Assembly (NCBI RefSeq): GCF_006539525.1
Contig: NZ_BJNE01000011.1
Span: 51,131 to 115,130, forward strand
Direction of reading: 5' to 3'
Length of the DNA stretch: 64,000 nt
Origin: Glutamicibacter nicotianae
GTDB taxonomy: Bacteria > Actinomycetota > Actinomycetes > Actinomycetales > Micrococcaceae
The notes beneath the pieces are model-generated. The model worked only from the letters and a program-made list of their open reading frames with translations, ran no database searches and had not been told where the DNA came from. The translations under genes were made by a program, and so were the position numbers. This document shows, piece by piece, positions 26,298-35,087 of the stretch. How positions within the stretch are numbered: position 1 is the stretch's first letter; every line of letters begins with the position of its first letter.

Positions 26298-29200
26298 TTA
26301 GTCTTCGAAGCCGTAGAACAGCTGCTCGAACAGGGCTCGCGAGTGCCTGGTGGCGCGCAGGTAGTCTTCTTCCAGTTCCATGCCGGTGTTCGGCTCATAG
26401 CCGCACCAGCGAGCCACGGCTTCCATATCGCGCGCCGAGCTGGGCAGCACATCGCTGGAACGTCCGGAGGTGATGATCTCGGCACTGCGGATCCGGGTAG
26501 CCAGCCGCCAGGCAGTCGCCAGCAGCTCGCTGTCTTGCTCGGAGATGAGCTCCAGTTTGGCCAATTCTTCCAACGCCTTGAGCGTGGATGTGGTGCGCAA
26601 GGATTCGTGTTTCCACGCGTATTGCAGCTGGTAGAACTGCACCAGCCATTCGATATCCGACAGCGAGCCGCGTCCCAGCTTCAGGTGGCGGTTCGGGTCG
26701 GCACCGCGCGGGAGCCGTTCAGACTCGACGCGGGCCTTGATCTTGCGGATTTCACGAATCTCCGTGTCTTCGAGCCCCTTGCTATAGCGCACCGGCTTGA
26801 TCAGTTCCATGAAGTCTGCGGCCAACTGGTCGTCTCCGGCAAACGGGCGGGCACGCTGCAATGCCTGGCGCTCCCAGATTTCCACCCAACGCTGGTAGTA
26901 GCTGGCGTAGGCGTCAATCGACCGGACCAGCATGCCTTGGCGGCCCTCGGGACGAAGATCCGAATCGACCTTCAATTTCACTTCCGCTGGAATCGCCGGC
27001 TTCAAAGGCTTCGAAGTCCACGACACCAGGTCGGTGACCACCCGAAGCGCTTGTTCCTGGGCGGCTTGGTCTTTGGCGCCGGGGACCGGACGCTGGACAA
27101 ACAGAACGTCCGCATCGGAGCCGTACCCGATTTCCCGACCGCCTTGGCGGCCCATGGCAATGACCGCAATTACCGCATGCTCCCCGTGTTTGGCCTGGTC
27201 GTCAGCCAAAAGGACCTTCAGCACCCCGTCCACCATGGCGGCGTCAATGTTCGATAGTGCATTGCCGACTTCATCAACAGTTAGCAGGCCCGCTCCGTCG
27301 GCCAGCGCAACACGCAAGAACTCGCGGCGGCGCACCATGCGGATCATCCGGATGGCCGCCTCGGGCTGTTTCGTGCGATGGATGATGGAAGTGTTCTGCT
27401 GCAGCAGGTTCTCGAAGGTCTGCGGCGCCAATGAGGCGTCAGAGCCCAGCCAGGCGGCTGCGGCAGGCTCATTGGCCAGCAGATCAGTCAGAAAGCGCGT
27501 GTTCGACAGCAGATGGCTCAATCGCTCGGCGGCGGCATTCGTATCGCGCAGCATGCCGAGGAACCAATGGGACTTCCCCAGCGCCTCGCTGAGCCTGCGG
27601 AAGCCCAGCAAACCTGCGTCCGGGTCCACCCCGCGGGCAAACCAGTCCAAGAGCACCGGGAGCAATTGCCGCTGCAGGGAGGCGCTGCGCGAAACCCCGC
27701 CGGTCAAGGCTTCGATATGTCGCATCGCTGCCTTGGGGTCGAGATAACCCAGGGCGCGAAGTCGGGCCTGCGCGGATTCTGCGGTGAGCCTGACATCATC
27801 GGCCGAAAGGTTGGAACTGCTCACCAGCAGCGGCCGGTAGAAAATACGCTCGTGCAGCGAACGCACCATGCGCTTGGTTTCATTCCACCGGCGCATCAAC
27901 TTCTCCGGGCTGCTCGGCTGCAGGTCTCCGGCACCGCGAATTGATCGCGCCAGTACGCGCTGGGCATTTTCGGCCCGGGGCATCAAATGGGTTCGGCGCA
28001 ATTGGCTGAGCTGGATTCGGTGCTCCAGCAAACGCAGGAAACGGTAGGAGTCATCGAAATTCGTGGCGTCGTCACGGCCAATGTAGCCGGTGTCGCTCAT
28101 GGCCTGGATGGCCAGGGTGGTTGTTGCCACCTGAATGGCAGGTTCCACACGTCCATGGACAAGCTGGAGCAGCTGGACGGTGAATTCGACGTCGCGCAGC
28201 CCGCCGGGGCCGAGCTTGATCTGCCACGCGACGTCTTGCTTGTCGATGTTGTCGCTGACGCGGCGGCGCATCGCTTGGACCGATTCGACAAAACCCTCGC
28301 GTTCAGAACTGGACCACACCATGGGCGAGACCATGCGCTCGTAGGAGCGTCCCAGTTCTTTGTCTCCGGCTATGGCGCGGGCCTTGAGCAAGGCTTGGAA
28401 TTCCCACGAGTGGGCCCAACGCCGGTAGTACGCTTCATGGGAAGAGAGCGTACGGGTCAACGCCCCGTCCTTGCCCTCGCGGCGGAGATTCGCGTCCACT
28501 TCCCACAGCATCGGCTCCGGTCCTGGCACCATCAGGGCACGCGCCGTGTTGCCGCAGATAACCGTGGCGATCGCGGCGGCGAGATCTTCGTCCATGCCCA
28601 GGGCTGAATCATGGACATAGATGACGTCCACGTCAGAGATGTAGTTCAGTTCACGTGCACCGCATTTGCCCATGCCGATGATGGTGATCTTCACCCGGTC
28701 GACGTCGTCCGCATCATATTGTTCGGCGGCTTCGGCCCGGGCAATGGCCAGGGCTCCTTCGAGCGCGGCCCCAGCCATGTCGGCCAGTTCGGCGGCAACC
28801 TTGGGCAGGATGCGCTGCGGCTGGGTGGATCCCAAGTCCCGGTATGCCAGCGATAGCAAGGCCTTTCGGTAGGCGGTTCGCAAACGCTGTCGTGCTTCAG
28901 CACCAGTATAGGAAGAAACCCAGTGCCCGCCCTCGGATTCATTGGCCTCGATGGAAGCCAGCAAGTCCTCGACCAGTTGTTCCGAGGCAACGGACGCGAA
29001 TTCGCCTGGAGGAGCTTGGCGGACGATATCCAAGGCCTCGGGGCAGCGTATGAGGAACTCGCCCAGCGCCGACGAGCTGCCCAGGAGCCTTACCAGCCCT
29101 TGGCAGCTGGCCGGCTCCATGAAGATGTCGATGGCTTCCGGATGCCGGTCAACCAACCTCAGCGCCAGCAGGAGCGCCTGATCCGGATCTGGCGCGTGCG

Positions 29201-29324
29201 CCATCTTGCTCACGATCAGGTGGGGATCAATCTTGGACAATTCCTTGGATTGAAGGAAATTCTTGGCCCGTTCGACGTCGCTGAAGCCAGCGTTGATCAA
29301 TGCTCGCGAGGGTACTTCCGGCAT
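26298..29324 (-). CDS. glnE: Glutamine synthetase adenylyltransferase/adenylyl-removing enzyme
   Basis: A 1008-residue bifunctional enzyme. Two nucleotidyltransferase domains are visible: an N-terminal one with IIGMGKCGARELNYISDVDV and a C-terminal one with AMGRQGGREIGYGSDADV. These remove and add AMP on glutamine synthetase; helical domains (GLRDVEFTVQ and SLSDIEWLVQ) follow each. It lies between glnA and glnA2, the usual actinobacterial order, and 52 nt downstream of glnA2 on the same strand. The target tyrosine is present in GlnA but not in GlnA2. Confidence 0.96.
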   Translation of the reverse strand: MPEVPSRALINAGFSDVERAKNFLQSKELSKIDPHLIVSKMAHAPDPDQALLLALRLVDRHPEAIDIFMEPASCQGLVRLLGSSSALGEFLIRCPEALDIVRQAPPGEFASVASEQLVEDLLASIEANESEGGHWVSSYTGAEARQRLRTAYRKALLSLAYRDLGSTQPQRILPKVAAELADMAGAALEGALAIARAEAAEQYDADDVDRVKITIIGMGKCGARELNYISDVDVIYVHDSALGMDEDLAAAIATVICGNTARALMVPGPEPMLWEVDANLRREGKDGALTRTLSSHEAYYRRWAHSWEFQALLKARAIAGDKELGRSYERMVSPMVWSSSEREGFVESVQAMRRRVSDNIDKQDVAWQIKLGPGGLRDVEFTVQLLQLVHGRVEPAIQVATTTLAIQAMSDTGYIGRDDATNFDDSYRFLRLLEHRIQLSQLRRTHLMPRAENAQRVLARSIRGAGDLQPSSPEKLMRRWNETKRMVRSLHERIFYRPLLVSSSNLSADDVRLTAESAQARLRALGYLDPKAAMRHIEALTGGVSRSASLQRQLLPVLLDWFARGVDPDAGLLGFRRLSEALGKSHWFLGMLRDTNAAAERLSHLLSNTRFLTDLLANEPAAAAWLGSDASLAPQTFENLLQQNTSIIHRTKQPEAAIRMIRMVRRREFLRVALADGAGLLTVDEVGNALSNIDAAMVDGVLKVLLADDQAKHGEHAVIAVIAMGRQGGREIGYGSDADVLFVQRPVPGAKDQAAQEQALRVVTDLVSWTSKPLKPAIPAEVKLKVDSDLRPEGRQGMLVRSIDAYASYYQRWVEIWERQALQRARPFAGDDQLAADFMELIKPVRYSKGLEDTEIREIRKIKARVESERLPRGADPNRHLKLGRGSLSDIEWLVQFYQLQYAWKHESLRTTSTLKALEELAKLELISEQDSELLATAWRLATRIRSAEIITSGRSSDVLPSSARDMEAVARWCGYEPNTGMELEEDYLRATRHSRALFEQLFYGFED

Positions 29325-29376
29325 GGTTTCTCGTGTTCTCCCGCATTTCGCCGCGCAGCTTCACGCGGCGAAGTCT

Positions 29377-30717
29377 CTAGAGGATTCCCAAATACTTGTT
29401 CAGTTCGTATGGGGTGATGACCTGGCGGTACTCTTCCCATTCGGTGCGCTTGTTCGACAGGAACGAGTTGAATACCTGTTCGCCGAGGATCTCGGCCATG
29501 AGTTCCGACTCTTCCATAGCGCGCAATGCGTCGTGCAGGCTGCCGGGCAGCGGAACGTGGCCCGAAGCACGGCGTTCCGCCGTAGACAGGCTCCAGACAT
29601 CGTCCTCGGTCGGCTCTTCCAGCTCGTAGTCTTCGCGGATGCCCTTCAGGCCGGCGCCGAGCAAGACTGCATAGGCGAGGTACGGGTTCGCTGCCGAGTC
29701 GATCCCGCGGTATTCGACGCGGGCCGACTGGCCTTTGCCCGGCTTGTAGAGCGGCACGCGGACCAGTGCCGAACGGTTGTTGTGTCCCCACGAACGGTGG
29801 CTCGGCGCTTCTCCCCCGCCCCACAAGCGCTTGTACGAGTTCACGTACTGGTTGGTGATGGCGGTCATTTCCGGCGCGTGGTGCAGGATGCCTGCGATGA
29901 AGGAGCGCGCCACGTCGGAGAGCTGGTATTCGCGGCCTGCTTCGAAGAATGCGTTCGCATCGCCTTCGAACAATGAGAAGTGGGTGTGCATGCCGCTACC
30001 CGGATGGTCGGCAAAGGGCTTGGGCATGAAGGTCGCGTGGATTCCCTTCTGCATCGCCATTTCCTTGATGACGGTACGGAAGGTCATGATGTTGTCGGCG
30101 GTCTGCAGCGCATCGGCGTAGCGCAAATCGATTTCGTTCTGGCCCGGGCCGTTTTCATGGTGGGAGAACTCCACCGAAATGCCCAGAGCTTCCAGCGTGG
30201 TCACCGACGCGCGGCGGAAGTCCTGTCCCACGCCATCTGGCACATGGTCGAAGTAGCCGCCGTTGTCGATCGGCTGCGGACGGCCATTGGCATCCAGCTG
30301 ATCGTTCTGCAGCAAATAGAATTCGATCTCCGGATGGGTGTAGCAAGTGAAGCCCATATTGGAGGCTTCGGCCAGCTGGCGCTTGAGCACCTGGCGCGGA
30401 TCGGCGTTAGATGGCTGGCCTTCCGGAGTCAGGATGTCGCAGAACATGCGGGAAGTCGGTTCAACCTCGCCACGCCAAGGAAGAATCTGGAAGGTGGCAG
30501 GATCGGGCTGAAGCAGCATGTCAGATTCCGAGATCCGGGACAGTCCGTCAATGGAGGAACCGTCAAAGCCCAGACCTTCTTCGAAAGCATCTTCAACTTC
30601 AGCAGGAGCCAAGGCCACGGACTTGAGTGAACCAACCACGTCGGTAAACCACATTCGCACAAATCGAACGTCGCGTTCTTCAATGGTGCGCAGTACGAAT
30701 TCCTGCTGACGATCCAT
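29377..30717 (-). CDS. glnA2: Glutamine synthetase type I, second copy (GlnA2)
   Basis: A 446-residue glutamine synthetase paralogue. The ATG at 30717 follows AAGGTGG; a longer frame starts at 30789. Motifs: GFDGSSIDGLSRISESD, ENGPGQNEIDL, KPFADHPGSGMHTHFS and NNRSALVRVP. It lacks the insertion of the beta type, and at the adenylylation position it has Trp375 (DDVWSLSTAERR) instead of Tyr, so GlnE should not modify it. In other actinobacteria GlnA2-type proteins can act on glutamate or related amines; I cannot say which applies here. It begins the glnA2-glnE-DUF1990 group. Confidence 0.93.
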   Translation of the reverse strand: MDRQQEFVLRTIEERDVRFVRMWFTDVVGSLKSVALAPAEVEDAFEEGLGFDGSSIDGLSRISESDMLLQPDPATFQILPWRGEVEPTSRMFCDILTPEGQPSNADPRQVLKRQLAEASNMGFTCYTHPEIEFYLLQNDQLDANGRPQPIDNGGYFDHVPDGVGQDFRRASVTTLEALGISVEFSHHENGPGQNEIDLRYADALQTADNIMTFRTVIKEMAMQKGIHATFMPKPFADHPGSGMHTHFSLFEGDANAFFEAGREYQLSDVARSFIAGILHHAPEMTAITNQYVNSYKRLWGGGEAPSHRSWGHNNRSALVRVPLYKPGKGQSARVEYRGIDSAANPYLAYAVLLGAGLKGIREDYELEEPTEDDVWSLSTAERRASGHVPLPGSLHDALRAMEESELMAEILGEQVFNSFLSNKRTEWEEYRQVITPYELNKYLGIL

Positions 30718-30841
30718 TTTCCACCACCTTCGAGATTCTGATATCCGGCGCTGATTACAACCGGCAAGAAAATTGACCTGTGGCAACACTATATCGGGTC
30801 AGGACGGTCCCCACGATCTGCATCGCCCTGTCCAAGTGCGA

Positions 30842-30847
30842 TAAAGT
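30842..30847 (+). promoter_or_regulatory. -10 element of leaderless panB
   Basis: TAAAGT lies 6 nt before the panB ATG at 30854, with no Shine-Dalgarno sequence. Confidence 0.55.
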
Positions 30848-30853
30848 CGTTTC

Positions 30854-31690
30854 ATGCCACAACCATACCTAGGGATTCCTGAAAAAGGCCCGTCCCGTAT
30901 CCGACTTCATCATTTGCAGAAGGCCAAGGACAATGGCGAAAAATTCGCGATGTTAACTGCTTATGACGTCATGATGGCCGAAATTTTCGATTCGGCGGGG
31001 ATCGAGATCCTGCTGGTTGGCGACTCAGCCGCCAATACCGTCCTCGGCTACGAGTCCACGCTGCCGATCAGCCTCGACGAAATGATCGTCTTCACCAAAG
31101 CTGTTGCCAATGGCGCCAAGCGCGCGTTGGTCGTCGCCGACTTGCCGTTTGGCAGCTACGAGCAGTCTCCGGCACAGGCCGTGGCCACCGCGGTGCGCCT
31201 GATGAAGGAAGGCCATGCCCACGCGGTCAAGATGGAAGGCACCGCGCAATACGCCGAGCACGTTCGCGCCATGGTCCTTGCCGGTGTGCCCGTCATCGGG
31301 CACATCGGGTTCACCCCGCAGTCCGAGCATGCATTGGGTGGGTACCGCGTGCAGGGCCGCGGCGACGCCGTCGCACAGATGAAGCACGACGCTGTCGCAT
31401 TGCAAGATGCCGGCGCCTTCTGCATCCTGATGGAAATGGTGCCAAGCCCGGTCGCCGCCGAAATCGATGCCGCGCTGAAGGTCCCGACCATTGGCATCGG
31501 CGCCGGCAACTCCACCACCGGACAAGTCCTGGTCTGGCAGGACATGCTTGGCCTTGGCGGGGGCCGCACCCCACGCTTCGTCAAGAAGTACGCAGATCTG
31601 CGTGAGGTTATCGGCACCGCGGTGCGCGAATACCACCAGGACGTCGTAGCCGGCGCTTTCCCGTCCGCAGAGTACGAATTCAAGGAATGA
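30854..31690 (+). CDS. panB: 3-methyl-2-oxobutanoate hydroxymethyltransferase
   Basis: A 278-residue enzyme that makes ketopantoate from 2-oxoisovalerate with methylene-tetrahydrofolate, the first committed step of pantothenate (coenzyme A) synthesis. Family motifs are MLTAYDVMMAEIFDSAG, LLVGDSAANTVLGY, VVADLPFGSY, KMEG, GHIGFTPQ and IGIGAGNSTTGQVLV. Length is normal. No other pan gene is in the window; it is divergent from glnA2. Confidence 0.96.
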   Translation: MPQPYLGIPEKGPSRIRLHHLQKAKDNGEKFAMLTAYDVMMAEIFDSAGIEILLVGDSAANTVLGYESTLPISLDEMIVFTKAVANGAKRALVVADLPFGSYEQSPAQAVATAVRLMKEGHAHAVKMEGTAQYAEHVRAMVLAGVPVIGHIGFTPQSEHALGGYRVQGRGDAVAQMKHDAVALQDAGAFCILMEMVPSPVAAEIDAALKVPTIGIGAGNSTTGQVLVWQDMLGLGGGRTPRFVKKYADLREVIGTAVREYHQDVVAGAFPSAEYEFKE

Positions 31691-31714
31691 GACTGGCTCA
31701 CGCCGCATAGCACA

Positions 31715-31754
31715 ATGGTGCACTTCCAGGTTGCCCAACCCGGAAGCGCACCAT
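31715..31754 (-). terminator. Hairpin between panB and the SPOR-like gene
   Basis: Arms of 18 nt (31715-31732 with 31737-31754) pair around GCCC with two mismatched positions, which become G-U wobbles in the minus-strand RNA. It therefore fits best as the terminator of the minus-strand small gene. Confidence 0.55.
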
Positions 31755-31795
31755 CCTGCCATTCACAGCACCGCTGGGCCCGGTGCCTTCAGCGA

Positions 31796-31990
31796 CTACT
31801 GGTCGTCTTCCTCCGCCTCGTCCCAGGCTTCATTGCGGGCCTGGACCTTCGCCATCGCGGCTTCGGCTTCAGCAACCGTGTCATATGGCCCGAGCAATTG
31901 CGACCAATCAGACTGCGGGCCCTTCTCCACGGTCTTGGTTGAGACGTTGTACCAGTACTGGCCTTCACCCGGGGTGCCAACTGAGCTCAT
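31796..31990 (-). CDS. SPOR-like small protein
   Basis: A 64-residue protein with AGAGGAG before its ATG. The pattern Q-Y-W-Y-N, then VEKGPQSDWSQLLGPYDTVAEAEAA and a charged end (in parts) matches the small actinobacterial proteins annotated as SPOR-domain proteins. No signal peptide, so a peptidoglycan role as in classical SPOR domains is not supported. It is divergent from map, an arrangement I believe to be common in the group. Confidence 0.75.
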   Translation of the reverse strand: MSSVGTPGEGQYWYNVSTKTVEKGPQSDWSQLLGPYDTVAEAEAAMAKVQARNEAWDEAEEDDQ

Positions 31991-32111
31991 GGAAAACTCC
32001 TCTAATCTCGAAACCTGCTATTGCTTCCACGGTATCCCAACCGGTGGAAAATAGGTGCAACACCACCAGTTCTTTCGGCTATCTCTTGGTGAAGCTGAAG
32101 ATACCTGTAGC

Positions 32112-32117
32112 TAGAAT
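32112..32117 (+). promoter_or_regulatory. -10 element of leaderless map
   Basis: TAGAAT lies 6 nt before the map ATG at 32124, with no Shine-Dalgarno sequence. Confidence 0.6.
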
Positions 32118-32123
32118 AAAAGC

Positions 32124-32999
32124 ATGGCTATTGCTTCAACTGCACCACTTGGAAATCTCACCGCCGGCACGGTATCCCCGGAACTTCCGGTACCGCAACA
32201 CATCGAACGTCCCGAATACGTTGGCAAGAAGGAACCTGCCGCCAACACGGCTTCCGAAGTCAAAAGCCCAGAAGTTATCGAGCGCATCCGGATAGCTTCC
32301 AAGATTGCCGCCCAGGCGCTGCAGGAAGTGGGCAGGGCCTGCCAGCCAGGGATAACCACGGATCAGCTGGATCGCCTGGGCCATGAATTCCTCATGGATC
32401 ACAACGCGTACCCGTCAACCTTGGGCTACCGCGGATTCCCCAAGTCACTGTGCTCGTCATTGAACGAAGTCATCTGCCATGGCATCCCGGACACGACCGT
32501 GCTGCAAGATGGGGACATCATCAATATCGATATCACCGCTTATATTGGCGGCGTTCACGGAGACAACAACGCCACCTTCCTGGTCGGTGACGTGGATGAA
32601 GAATCCCGCCTGCTGGTTGAGCGCACCGAGAATTCGCTGAAGCGCGCCATCAAAGCCGTGATGCCAGGACGCGAGATCAACGTCATTGGCCGAAGCATTG
32701 AAACCTACGCCAAGCGGTTCGGCTACGGCGTGGTCCGGGACTTCACCGGCCACGGAGTGGGAGAAGCCTTCCACTCCGGATTGATCATCCCGCACTATGA
32801 TGCGGCCCCCGCCTACAACACCCTGATTGAACCGGGCATGGTCTTCACCATCGAACCGATGCTCACCTTGGGCACCATCGAATGGGATATGTGGGAGGAC
32901 GAATGGACCGTGACGACCAAGGACAAGAAGCGCACCGCGCAGTTCGAGCACACCCTGCTCGTCACCGACGACGGCGCCGAAATCCTCACGCTGCCATAA
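32124..32999 (+). CDS. map: Methionine aminopeptidase type I
   Basis: A 291-residue metallopeptidase that removes the N-terminal Met from new proteins. An N-terminal extension of about 40 residues precedes the pita-bread fold, as in other actinobacterial MetAPs. Metal ligands can be placed in [21 protein letters not shown] (two Asp), the [13 protein letters not shown]is, IEPMLTLG Glu and the final QFEHTLLV Glu. The N-terminal piece has a PEYVGKKEP segment but no clear zinc finger. Probably leaderless. Confidence 0.95.
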   Translation: MAIASTAPLGNLTAGTVSPELPVPQHIERPEYVGKKEPAANTASEVKSPEVIERIRIASKIAAQALQEVGRACQPGITTDQLDRLGHEFLMDHNAYPSTLGYRGFPKSLCSSLNEVICHGIPDTTVLQDGDIINIDITAYIGGVHGDNNATFLVGDVDEESRLLVERTENSLKRAIKAVMPGREINVIGRSIETYAKRFGYGVVRDFTGHGVGEAFHSGLIIPHYDAAPAYNTLIEPGMVFTIEPMLTLGTIEWDMWEDEWTVTTKDKKRTAQFEHTLLVTDDGAEILTLP

Positions 33000-33020
33000 G
33001 CGACTGCCCAGCCTAGCGCA

Positions 33021-33064
33021 AACGCCAGTGGCCCCAGCCTCGAAAGGCTATGGGCACTGGCGTT
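33021..33064. terminator. Terminator between convergent map and nrdR
   Basis: Arms AACGCCAGTG and CACTGGCGTT (33021-33030 with 33055-33064) enclose a second, imperfect stem; TTGCTTTG follows in the plus direction. Confidence 0.72.
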
Positions 33065-33165
33065 TTGCTTTGTGCGAAGGGGGCTAGTCGGCCGAAAGCG
33101 GACGCTGGGTTCCCTGCGGAACCTTGCCCCGGCGGTCGCGCAAGCGTGCAATGGCCGTCTCGAAA

Positions 33166-33573
33166 TCAGTCAGCGACTAGGAAGTTATGATAGACACTGG
33201 CAAAGCGCAGGTAGGCGACCTCGTCAAGGCGCGATAGCGGCTCCAGAATTGCCAGGCCCACCTGGTGCGCCGGGATTTCGGCGGCACCGGAGGTCCGGAC
33301 CGACTCTTCGACTTCCTGGGCCAGGATTGCAAGGTCGTGATCGGTGACCGGACGGCCCTGACAGGCCTTGCGGACGCCGTTGATGACCTTGTTACGTGAG
33401 AACGGTTCTACGGCACCGGACTGCTTGAGCACGTTCAGGCTCGCAGTTTCGGTAGTGGTGAAACGGCGCGAGCAGGCAGTGCATTGGCGGCGGCGACGGA
33501 TTGAGACGCCGTCGTCGGCCACTCGACTATCGACCACTCGGGAATCGGCATTACGGCAATACGGGCAGTTCAC
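33166..33573 (-). CDS. nrdR: Transcriptional repressor NrdR, C-terminus apparently frameshifted
   Basis: A 135-residue protein from the GTG at 33573, which follows GGAGGT; family members begin at this point. The N-terminal zinc ribbon uses Cys3, Cys6, Cys31 and Cys34, and an ATP-cone domain follows (about 47-125, with [17 protein letters not shown]). NrdR represses ribonucleotide reductase genes according to bound ATP/dATP. The frame ends soon after RFASVYHNF with four odd residues and TGA. In the neighbouring frame the expected continuation [13 protein letters not shown] runs on to a stop at 33084, so one extra base near 33177-33180 appears to cut off about 29 residues. Confidence 0.88.
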   Translation of the reverse strand: MNCPYCRNADSRVVDSRVADDGVSIRRRRQCTACSRRFTTTETASLNVLKQSGAVEPFSRNKVINGVRKACQGRPVTDHDLAILAQEVEESVRTSGAAEIPAHQVGLAILEPLSRLDEVAYLRFASVYHNFLVAD

Positions 33574-33656
33574 GGCACCTCCATCTGTAGCCCAACAAGT
33601 ATTCTCGCGCACCTGCGGCGGCAAGAATCAACTCATGTCACCTATCAGTTTAGCGT

Positions 33657-35009
33657 CTATTGCGCGTTTCGCACCGCGACCGCGTCGCCATGGGCCGGCA
33701 GGTCCTCGGCATTGGCAAGATTTATCACGTGAGCGGCCACTTCGCCCAGTGCCGCCTTGTCGTAGTTGATTACCTGGATGGCCTTCAGGAAAGTGTTCAC
33801 ATTCAGGCCCGAGGCGTGCAGCGCCGTGCCGCTGGTTGGCAGCACGTGATTGGAACCTGCGCAGTAGTCGCCCAAGGACACCGGAGCGTAGGCTCCGACG
33901 AAAATGGCACCGGCCGCGGTGATGCGGGCGGCGGTGGCTTCCGCGTCGGCCACCATGATTTCCAGGTGCTCGGCAGCGTACGCATTGCACACCTCGATGC
34001 CCTGCTCCAGGTCCTTGACCAGAATGATGGCAGACTGGGTACCCGACAGCGCTTCGGTCACGCGGGCCGTGTGCTTCGTGGCGGCTACCTGCTTTTCAAG
34101 TTCCTTGCGCACGCCGGCCGCCAGGTCCGGCGAATCGGTTATCAGCACAGCCGCAGCGTTGGCATCGTGTTCTGCCTGCGAGATCATGTCTGCGGCGACA
34201 AAGCCCGGGTCGGCTCCCTGATCGGCAAGGATGGCAATTTCCGTGGGACCTGCTTCAGCATCGATTCCCACCACGCCCTTCACCAGTCGCTTGGCGGTGG
34301 CCACGAACACGTTGCCCGGGCCGGAGATCACGTCCACCGGTTCGATGCCGCCGCGTTCGTCGTTAGGCACCTCCACCCCGTAGGCGAACGCTGCAACAGC
34401 CTGGGCGCCGCCCATGGCGTGCACCTCCTCGATGCCCAGCAGCTTGGCCGCAGCCAGGATGGTTGGGTGCGGCAGGCCGCCAAATTCCTTCTGCGGCGGG
34501 CTGGCCAGGGCCAGCGAGCTGACCCCGGCAGCCTGGGCAGGCACCGCATTCATGATGACCGAGGAAGGATAGACGGCCAGGCCGCCTGGGACGTACAAGC
34601 CGACACGGCGCACCGGGACCCACCGCTGGGTGACGGTTGCACCGTTGGCGTAGCGGACTTCGGCGTCGTCTGGGCGCTGGGCCTTGGCGAAGACGCGGGC
34701 GCGGTCAATGGATTCTTCCAATGCCCGGCGGACCTTCGGTTCCAGTTCTTCCAGGGCACGGTCCAGTTCGTGCTGCGGCACGCGAGTGTGTTCCAGCTCG
34801 ACATGGTCAAAGCGCTTGGACAGGTCCTTGAGCGTCTCCATGCCATGGGCGCGCACATCGTCGATGATCTGCTGCACTGCGTCGGCAGCGGTCTGGGAGT
34901 TCACCGCCGGGCGGGGCAGCTTGGCCTTCAGCTGCGCGTAGCTCAGGGATTCGTTGCGCCAATCGAGGGTGGCGAGTGCCGAGAATTCAGTTTCTGGAAT
35001 AGTGCTCAC
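33657..35009 (-). CDS. hisD: Histidinol dehydrogenase
   Basis: A 450-residue zinc enzyme for the last two steps of histidine synthesis, histidinol to histidine with two NAD. Visible blocks include VPVRRVGLYVPGGLAVYPSS, PTILAAAKLLG, GGAQAVAAFAYG, DVISGPGNVFVATAKR, AEHDANAAAVLITDS and, at the end, SGTALHASGLNVNTF. GTG start with GGAAGG before it. Other his genes are not in the window; in related genomes hisD heads a his operon, but here nrdR follows. Confidence 0.95.
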   Translation of the reverse strand: MSTIPETEFSALATLDWRNESLSYAQLKAKLPRPAVNSQTAADAVQQIIDDVRAHGMETLKDLSKRFDHVELEHTRVPQHELDRALEELEPKVRRALEESIDRARVFAKAQRPDDAEVRYANGATVTQRWVPVRRVGLYVPGGLAVYPSSVIMNAVPAQAAGVSSLALASPPQKEFGGLPHPTILAAAKLLGIEEVHAMGGAQAVAAFAYGVEVPNDERGGIEPVDVISGPGNVFVATAKRLVKGVVGIDAEAGPTEIAILADQGADPGFVAADMISQAEHDANAAAVLITDSPDLAAGVRKELEKQVAATKHTARVTEALSGTQSAIILVKDLEQGIEVCNAYAAEHLEIMVADAEATAARITAAGAIFVGAYAPVSLGDYCAGSNHVLPTSGTALHASGLNVNTFLKAIQVINYDKAALGEVAAHVINLANAEDLPAHGDAVAVRNAQ

Positions 35010-35026
35010 CTTCCTAGTTTAACGCT

Positions 35027-35068
35027 GATGGCCGGGGAAGGTTTTATTAGTTACCTTCCCCGGTCATC
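35027..35068 (-). terminator. Terminator of dnaE
   Basis: Arms of 16 nt (35027-35042 with 35053-35068) pair with one G-T wobble. They lie 20 nt after the dnaE stop in the minus direction and before hisD. Confidence 0.7.
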
Positions 35069-35087
35069 GGGTCGGCCATTCGGGTTC

